A stretch of 64,000 nucleotides of DNA from Closterium sp. NIES-65 (taxonomy: Eukaryota; Streptophyta; Zygnematophyceae; Desmidiales; Closteriaceae), in NCBI GenBank assembly GCA_948144175.1, contig CANXME010002088.1, positions 372,001 to 436,000 on the forward strand. Direction: 5' to 3'. This document shows, in pieces, positions 57,310 through 64,000 of this stretch. Below the pieces are notes generated by a model. That model saw nothing but the letters and a program-made list of their open reading frames with translations. It searched no databases and was not told the origin of the DNA. Made by a program: the position numbers and the translations under genes. Positions within the stretch are counted from its first letter, which is position 1. Every line of letters starts with the position of its first letter.

Positions 57310-57342
<33 letters not shown>
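57310..57342. repeat. (TA)n microsatellite
   Basis: A run of about 16 TA units in the 3' untranslated part of F. Element E has only short TATATATA at the matching place, so the run expanded in F. Confidence 0.8.
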
Positions 57343-57344
<2 letters not shown>

Positions 57345-57393
57345 GCTAAGCAAGCAAGAGCACGAGTATATATATGTGACAGTACAAGCAAGG

Positions 57394-60300
57394 TCAAGAA
57401 GTGAGCAAGTGAGGCAAGACAGGCACAAGACCCAGCTGAGTGCAGAAGCGCTGATGATCACAAGGCGCAAGTGCCTTGGTGAAAACATCAGTAGTGTTGG
57501 CCTCAGAGGCCACGTACGCAAGCCGCAACTGTCCACGCTGCTGTAGCTCACGAGCAAGAAAGTAACGGAGAGCAATGTGCTTTGTCCTGTGCTCCAGTCG
57601 CTGCTCTCGACACAAGGGCAGCATGGCCTTGTTGTCTACGTACAGGACTAGAGGAGAACGAGGCGGCTCTCCAAGGTCGGTCAGCAGGTAGGTGAGCCAG
57701 CGAAGCTCCTGGGCAGCCATAGCCCCGGCGTAGATCTCAGCCTCACAACTGGAGCCGAGAACAGAAGACGAGCGGGTAGCCCGCCACGAAACAGAGCCGG
57801 AACCAAGACTGAAGGTGTAACCCTGTGACTACCGCTGCGTAGCCTGGTTGTCAGCCCAAGAAGCGTCCGCGTGCCCAGTGAGGACCACTGGACTCCGCCC
57901 TCCAAGCACTAGCCCCATGCCCGACGTACTGCAAAAGTAGTGCAACACCCTCTTCGCTGCAGCCATGTGCTCTGGTCGGTGTCTCCCAGGAGCAACATAG
58001 CGTGCAAGAATGCTAAGAGGGTATGCAAGGTCAGGTCGTGTGCAGGTCATCAGGTACATGAGGCAGCCAACAAGCTCTGGATACGGGCCACTCGACTCTA
58101 CGGACTCATCCGAAGGCAGAGCTGAGAGTGAGTGGCGAGTAGGCAGAGGAGTGGCCTGAGGCGAGGAGTACGTGAAGCCGAAGCGCTGAAGGACCTGCTG
58201 CACCATGTGTGACTGAGTCAGGGTAATGGTGCGGCGTGCTCTGTCCGGGGTGATCTGCAAGCCAAGGTAGCTGCGCAGTTCACCCAGGTCTGTGCACGTG
58301 TGTCGCTTCTACAGCTCGGGCTTCACGTAGGCGAGTCCAGCAGTGTCAGCTGTGGCAAAGACCAAGTCGTTGACGTACACGAGGATGTAGAACGGCGGCA
58401 GAGAGGTGTCGGTGCGCAGAAACAGCGACGGGTCGGCAGTAGAAGGAGCAAACCCAAGAGCCGCAAGCGCAGTCCTCAGTGTGTCATGCCACTCACGTGG
58501 CGCCTGGCGGAGACCGTAGACTGGACGCCGGAGACTCCACTGGGTACCAGGAGGGAAAGACCCAGTGAAGCCAGGTGGGCGGCGCAGCCAGATCTCCTCG
58601 TGCAGGCTGCCCTACAAGAAAGCTGTGCTGAAGTCGAGAGAGTGGAGCTCGTAGTCACGGTGAGCAGCAATGTGCAGCAGTACCCGAAGAGTAGTCATCT
58701 TCGGGGTGGGAGAGAAGGTCTGAAAGTAGTCAACTCCCTGCCGCTGACGGAAGCCACGAGCCACGTAACGCGCCTTGAAGACAGGCGGAGAACCCGGCGG
58801 CCGCTTCTCCCTGAAGATCCACATGCCACTGACGATGTTCGCCCCAGGAGGGGGGATAGCGTCAACGTAGGTGCCTGTGGACTTCCAGGAAGCCATCTCT
58901 GCATCCATAGCTGCCTGCCACTGATAGGAGTAGGGACCCTCTATCGCCTCCGCGTAAGAGCGCGGAGTCGGGATGTCAAGTGCATCCGGGTTTCCCTCAG
59001 GGGTAAGCAGTACGGACACGAGATGAGGTGAAGCAGCAGCCAGACACTGGAACTCCTCCTGCCTGTCCTCAAGGACGTCCGTGCCAAGGGCACACTCACC
59101 CCCGACGGACGGAGGACAGACAGACTCAGACTCAGCGACAAGACTAGCAGCGTAGTCTAAGCGACAGTGAGCAGCAAAGTCGACGAGCTCAGTAACGAGA
59201 GCAGACGCAGCAGTAGACTCGAAAGAAGGGTCAGTGACAACCGTAGCAAGGAGACGCGTGACAGTAGGACTGGCAGCACGAAGAGAGTCCGACTCAGGGT
59301 CGGCAAGTGCAGGAAGAGAGGACTCAGGAGGGGAAGGCAAAGGGGCACGCAGAGGAGCATTAGACGGACGCAGAGACATCCGGTGCGTGCCAGGGACAGG
59401 AGGAGGACGCCGGCGCGAACTGCGACCACTAGCGCGAGCATCTCTAACAGGCGACGCAGGACGAGACGCAGGCTCACAACGCTGAGTAAGAACTCCAGTA
59501 GGACCAGCGTAGGGAGAAGGAGCAGGCAGAGGGGAGGCAAGCTGTAGCTGTGACTGTGACGGGACAGGCTGTGGACACTCTAAGGGAGGAGGAGGACCAG
59601 TAGAAGGAGGAGGACCAAGAACCTGCTGCAGGAGTGGAACAAAGTACGGACGAGGCCGCGTGACGACGCCAGAAGCAGCAGGGACAGCACCAGTACCCTC
59701 AGGAGGAGCACCCGCTCCAGTAGCACCTCCAGCAGCACCAGGAGCACCCCCAGTAGGACCGCCAGCGGTAGTCTCAGCGCCAACACCCTCACCAGCACCA
59801 GCTCCAGGCGAACCCGTAGGCCCAGCAGCTCCAGTACTCCCAGTACGAGCACCTCGGGGACCCGCGATTGCAGTACCCTCAGCAGCCGAAGAACCTCCAG
59901 CACCAGCAGTACGGCGCCAGCGCCGAGCAAACCACTCGCGCAGCTCCTGTGGAGAGAGTGGCTCCCGGCGAGAAGAAGCACCCGGAGAACCTCCAGGCGG
60001 AGCACCTCCACCCCCAGCACCCCCAGGCGTAGCACCTCCAGGCTCAGCACCCCCAGGCGTAGCACCTCCAGGCTCAGCACCCCCAGGCGTAGCACCCCCA
60101 AGCTCAGCACCCCCAGGCTCAGCACCCCTAGGCTCAGTACCCCCAGGCTCAGCACCCCCAGACGCAGTACCCCTAGGCTCAGCACCCCCAGACTCCGCAC
60201 CCCCTGGTCCAGCACCCCCAGGCTCAGCACCCCCAGCAGCACCAGAGTCACACCTCTACGAAGGCCCGCGACCAGCTCCACCGCCACCCCCACCGCCTCC

Positions 60301-61296
60301 GCCGCCTCCGCTACTGTCGCCGCCTCCACTGCCGCCTCCACTGCCGCCTCCACCGCCACCTCCGCTCACACCGCCACCGCCGCCGCCGCCTCCGCCTCCA
60401 CCGCCGCCACCGACCCCCCCACCCGCACCTCCACTCCCACCGCCACCCCCACTACCCCCACCGCCTCCACCTCCACCTCCACCGCCCGCTCCTCCAGCTC
60501 CCTTGCCCCCCTTGCCCTTGCCAGGGCGGCGTCTCCCGCTAGGGCCAGACGCCGCACCGACCAACTCAAGACCAAGGAGGTCGGCCGCAGCAGCAGAGGC
60601 AACAGAGGGCAGCAGGGGGGAGGGAGAACACCCCTCAAAGATGGGGGTGCGCGGGTCACCTCGAGAGGCTCCTACAGCGACAATGCTCTTCTCTATCGCG
60701 AGGAGGGCCTTCTCGAGGAGGTCTACAGTGAGTGTGGTGGGACAGACTGAGAGAAAGTGGTCTCTGACTACTTGAAGGGAGTCAGGGAGGCGAGTGACTA
60801 GGAAGTACAGAGTGATATACATGGGGGGGGGGGGGTTCGCGGTGCAAAAGTCAGCAGGAAGTGCAGCGCGGTAGCGAGTGTCACTAGTGCGGAGGTGCGT
60901 AATGAGGTCAGCAACGGTGGGAAAGGCAGCAAGGTCAGGGAAGAGGTACGGCAGCATGAGACGGCTCAGTGCAGCAGTGGAAGGGGAGGAGTAGCGCGCG
61001 ACTACAGCGTCGTACAAGGTCTGAGCACTCTTGTACTGACTAAAGTGCGCACGCTCGGAGGTAGGGAGGTGGCGACGCACAGCAAGACGTGCAGCAGCAT
61101 CGCGCGTGGCCCACTGGGAGCGAACAGTGGCGTCAGCATCAGCAGCAGGGGCAGGGGAAGCGCCAGAGGTGAGGTCAAAGAGAGAGAGGCCGTCCGCCCT
61201 ATCGCACTGTAAGAACAGCTGTAGGTCATCTACCCCGACCTCAAAGTCAATGGCCCGACCCTCAGCGTAAAAAGCGAGGACACTAGGGGTAGCCAT
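57394..61296 (-). pseudogene. Element F gag joined to hinge, RT and RNase H; protease and integrase deleted
   Basis: Gag starts at 61296 (MATPSVLAFYAEG) and is open through MYITLYFLVTRLPD and the Gly-rich tract to a stop near 60256. Sequence then jumps directly to the Gly-Ala-Glu-Pro hinge (60250-59990) that follows integrase in E, so about 2 kb with the Cys/His motif, protease, pre-integrase and integrase is gone. RT resumes at 59379-58612. Stops: TAG at 58612-58614 and 58309-58311 (both Gln codons in E) and at 57829-57831 (a Ser codon in E). YVNDLVFA stands where E has YVDD. RNase H runs to 57394. Gag alone may still be translatable (about 347 aa). Confidence 0.85.
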
Positions 61297-62363
61297 GACA
61301 GTAGGAGACCAGCAGTGCAAGCAGTAGGGGAAGGGCACGCAGTGACAGAGGGTCTGTGCTCACCAGACAGGGCTGCTCGGGTGGCTCAGCTGCTGGGCGG
61401 CTCGGCAGCTGGGCGGCTCGGTGGTTGGGCGGCTCGGCAGCTGGGCGGCTCGGCGACTGGGCGGTCGGCTGCACGGCTGCTCGGCTGGTGGGTGGCCGGG
61501 CGGCTCGGCTTCAGCGCGGCTCGGCGGCGGGGCGGCTCGGCTGCTCTGCTGCTGGGCGGCTCGGCTGCTCTGCTGCTGGGCGGCTCGGCTGGGCCGCTGA
61601 AGTAGGGCGGCGGGGCCGCTGTAGAGGAGCGGCGGGGCCGCTGCAGAGAGGGCGGCGGGGCCGCTGGATAGGGCGGTGGGGCCGCTGCAGAGAAGCGGCG
61701 GGGCCGCTGCAGAAGGACGGCGGGGCCGCTGCAGAAGGACGGCGGGGCCGCTGGGTAGGGCGGCGGGGCCGCTGCAGAGGAGCGGCGGGGCCGCTGCAGA
61801 AGGGCGGCGGGGCCGCTGGGTAGGTCGGCGGGGCCGCAAGATAGGGCGGCGGGGCCTCGTGGTAGAGTGGCGGGGCCGCGAGGTAGGGCGGCGGGGCCGC
61901 GAGGTAGAGTGGCGGGGCCGCGCGATGGGGCGGCGGGGCCGCGAGGAAGGGCGACGGGGCCGCTAGGTAGGGCGGCGGGGCCGCGCGATGGGGCGGCGGG
62001 GCCGCGAGGAAGGGCGGCGCGGCCGCTAGGTAGGGCGGTGGGGCCGCGCGAAGGGGCGGCGGGGCCGCGATGGGGCGGCGGGGCCGCGCGATGGGGGGGG
62101 CGGGGTCGCGAGTAAGGGCGGCGGGGCCGCTAGGTAGGGCGGCGGGGCCGCGCAATGGGGCGGCGAGGCCGCGAGGTAGGGCGGCGGGGCCGCTAGGTAG
62201 GGTGGCGGGGCCACTAGGTAGGGCGGTGGGGCCGCTAGGGCGGCTCGACGCGACCGTAAGGGCGGCACGACAGGCCGCTAGAAAAAAAAAGGAGAGCGCG
62301 ACTCGAGGCGCGCTTCGGTGGGCCCTAGGAACAGTTCCTAGGAGGGGACCTGCTCTGATTCCA
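61297..62363 (-). repeat. GC-rich leader, palindrome and primer site of element F
   Basis: GGGCGGCTCGG units (61380-61590) then GGGGCCGCGAGGTAGGGCGG-like units (61600-62240). A perfect 9-bp-arm palindrome lies at 62324-62342 and the primer site complement at 62350-62363. Confidence 0.8.
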
Positions 62364-62498
62364 TGTGAGAATGAGAACGAGAGAATGGTGTGAACTGTGA
62401 ATGAAGCGAGTACAAATATGAAACCCTAGTTGGGTTGTACCCCCTATGGGATACCCCACTATAGCCTACACAATAGCATAAGCTATAATGTTCTGACA
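62364..62498 (-). repeat. 5' LTR of element F
   Basis: 135 bp, TGTCAGAAC to TTCTCACA on the minus strand. Target duplication GTGTG at 62499-62503. Confidence 0.92.
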
Positions 62499-64000
62499 GT
62501 GTGCTGCACCATCGACCGCACCTGCGTCGCATCAAGCTACACATATTAAACAGAAACAGAATTAGGCTCGACACGGGAGGACAGGATGGTGGTTGCAACT
62601 ACACAAAATCACCTGTCGATGCTGGAACTTGAGATTCAGGCTGTTCAGCTCTTGAAGCACGTCAACCAGAAAGAAGAGGAAAAACTGAAACTTCAAACTG
62701 GTGACAATAGTGTAAGTTGCCTTGTCGTACTCATGCAGAAGGACAACGGCAGCAGGCAGCACGTCTGCAAAGTGCTCGATGGCGTCCCCGCGTGACAGCC
62801 AGCGGCCGTCTTTAATCCCTTGCATCTCCAGGTTGGTCTCTGTAATCACCTCCTCCAGCTTCTTGAATTGCGCATGCTGCACGATGCTGCGGCCGAGAAT
62901 GTCCGCGAAGGAACTCTTCAGCAGCATCCTTAGCAGCCAGAGCCTCCCTGCACTCATAACACGAGTAGGATTAGTGGGCGGGAAACATGTGAACGCAACA
63001 TCACAACATAAAAACAACACACTACCTGTGGGCCACGCAGTGGCACGGCACAATATGCGGCACCCGTGTTCGTAATCGCGCCACTAGGCCTGTCTGCCCG
63101 CCCGTCATCACGCTCACGCCGTTCGTGGTCATGCCGCTGACCCTTGTCAGTTCGAGGCCGCACGCAGCAAGGTGCATCAGCAGGACGGCCTCAAGCGACC
63201 CGGCGTCACACTTCTCAACGGACAAGTTGGCGAAGAACTCGGTAGCCACCACCGTGCCACGGAGAAACGTGGCATACACAATCATGTGTTTGCCACGCCT
63301 TCGGTCGGTGCTTTCATCGAGTTGAAGGCCAACGAAGGGACTGACGCTGATGTGCTGCATCTGCTTCGCCTTCAAGTAGCACACCAGCGTCTCGACCAGC
63401 TGTTTGAAACCATACCTGTGTCAAAGAGTACAAGAAATAAATGGATAGTAGGGGGTTTTCAGAAACCACAGCGATAACAACTGCAAAACTCACCATGAAC
63501 AATAAGTCCCTTGGTCCTTCGCCGGCATATCTGGCGTTCCCATCTCCGCCATGAACTGCACGAGTGTCATGAACATGACAATGGGGATGTCGGATTTGCA
63601 AAGGAAACGCACAGTCAGAAACAACTTTACCAACCGCCGCGTTTCCGCACTCCTATCTCTGAAGTTGGAGAGAGATGCCTGCTTCTTCTGCGGGCCTTCA
63701 CGCTGCTCCAACCGGTCCTTCGCCTCCCGGTGCCGGATGCTCCACTGATGCTTCCTCATCATCTGCTTCTGTATGTCGATGCCTCCCTTGCCCCGAGCGC
63801 CGTACTGTGAATCTGGATCTGCGTACACCATGCAGATCTTGCACCTCATGCAAGGTTGACCTTCGGATGTGTCACCGATGATGAGCCAAGGGAAGTGGCG
63901 ATTCCACTGCTGCTTGGCTTTTAGCTGCAGCTCCTCTAGCGTCAGAATCCGGGGTCCGCCATTCTCAGCTCCGTGGCTCTCCCTTCCATCTTCCTTAGTA

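Larger units (their letters stand above)
57031..62498 (-). mobile_element. Copia element F, deletion derivative inside the hAT-like gene
   Basis: 5468 bp between 135-bp LTRs (3' LTR 57031-57165, 5' LTR 62364-62498) that differ at 2 sites. Exact duplication GTGTG is at 57026-57030 and 62499-62503. The primer site (complement TGGAATCAGAGCAG, 62350-62363) keeps the full initiator-Met spacing. Gag and RT/RNase H are present; protease and integrase are missing. Non-autonomous, but it recently had all cis parts. Confidence 0.92.
55827..64000 (-). pseudogene. hAT-type (ZNF862-like) transposase gene, decayed and split by element F
   Basis: Minus-strand exons: over 64000-63494, 63415-63026, 62947-62613, 62536-62499 plus 57030-56601 (split by F), 56482-56157. 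Order: zinc-finger-like N-terminus (PCMRCKICMVYAD, a C-x2-C; partner His/Cys downstream), catalytic-region motif LQLDESTDRRRGKHM, CHCVAHREALAAKDA, GRWLSRGDAIEHF, and the C-terminal hAT dimerisation motif PLSTVECERGFSRQN. Splice phases fit, including across F. Faults: a one-base frame change in exon 3 between EALAAKDAAEEF and ADILGRSIVQH, and a TGA at 56157-56159 after which the same frame continues as a basic, Glu/Arg-rich and then Ser/Asp-rich tail to 55827. The N-terminus is outside the window. It could be a transposon remnant or a once-domesticated gene; no TIRs were found. Confidence 0.78.

Overview
The window looks like nuclear DNA of a streptophyte: a charophyte green alga or early-diverging plant. 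A Closterium-like zygnematophyte is my best guess from memory of the copia family; it was not checked. Supporting observations are spliced CDPK-like Ser/Thr kinases, Ty1/copia retrotransposons with initiator-Met primer sites, a ZNF862-like hAT gene, and GC-rich coding sequence in repeat-dense DNA.

Layout. 1-20113 is a nested stack of copia elements. The oldest, B (minus strand), carries insertion A (minus, running off the left edge) and insertion C (plus, 7348-19208). C carries insertion D (minus, 7716-12512). C and D have exact 5-bp target duplications, and removing C restores the gag frame of B. 20693-28178 is element E (minus): 131-bp LTRs with no difference between them and one uninterrupted 2000-codon gag-pol frame, so it looks very young and possibly autonomous. 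28179-35562 has no gene I can support. It holds a 15-bp and a 21-bp minisatellite, a long CT tract and several fold-back sequences.

35563-50433 holds two tandem paralogous kinase genes on the plus strand, 1412 aa in 5 exons and 1101 aa in 4 exons. Each has a very long disordered N-terminus, a complete C-terminal CDPK-type kinase domain and no EF-hands. The introns of the first gene are full of tandem partial copies of the adjoining exons that keep the splice junction. The second gene has a few decayed copies in equivalent places. 52754-55360 is one exon for a disordered 868-aa protein with SPLSPR repeats, a Gln run and a C-terminal RVRF motif. 55827-64000 (minus) is a decayed hAT-type transposase gene whose fourth exon is split by copia element F (57031-62498), itself a deletion derivative.

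How the parts fit. C, D, E and F belong to one short-LTR copia family (A also appears to), and E is the only copy here that could encode all the functions. Differences between LTR pairs (C 6/127, D 4/135, F 2/135, E 0/131) agree with the nesting order. Most premature stops checked in C, D and F are CAG-to-TAG or TGG-to-TAG changes at CHG sites, as expected from decay of methylated cytosine. All coordinates, splice sites and counts were read by eye; no alignment or database search was run.
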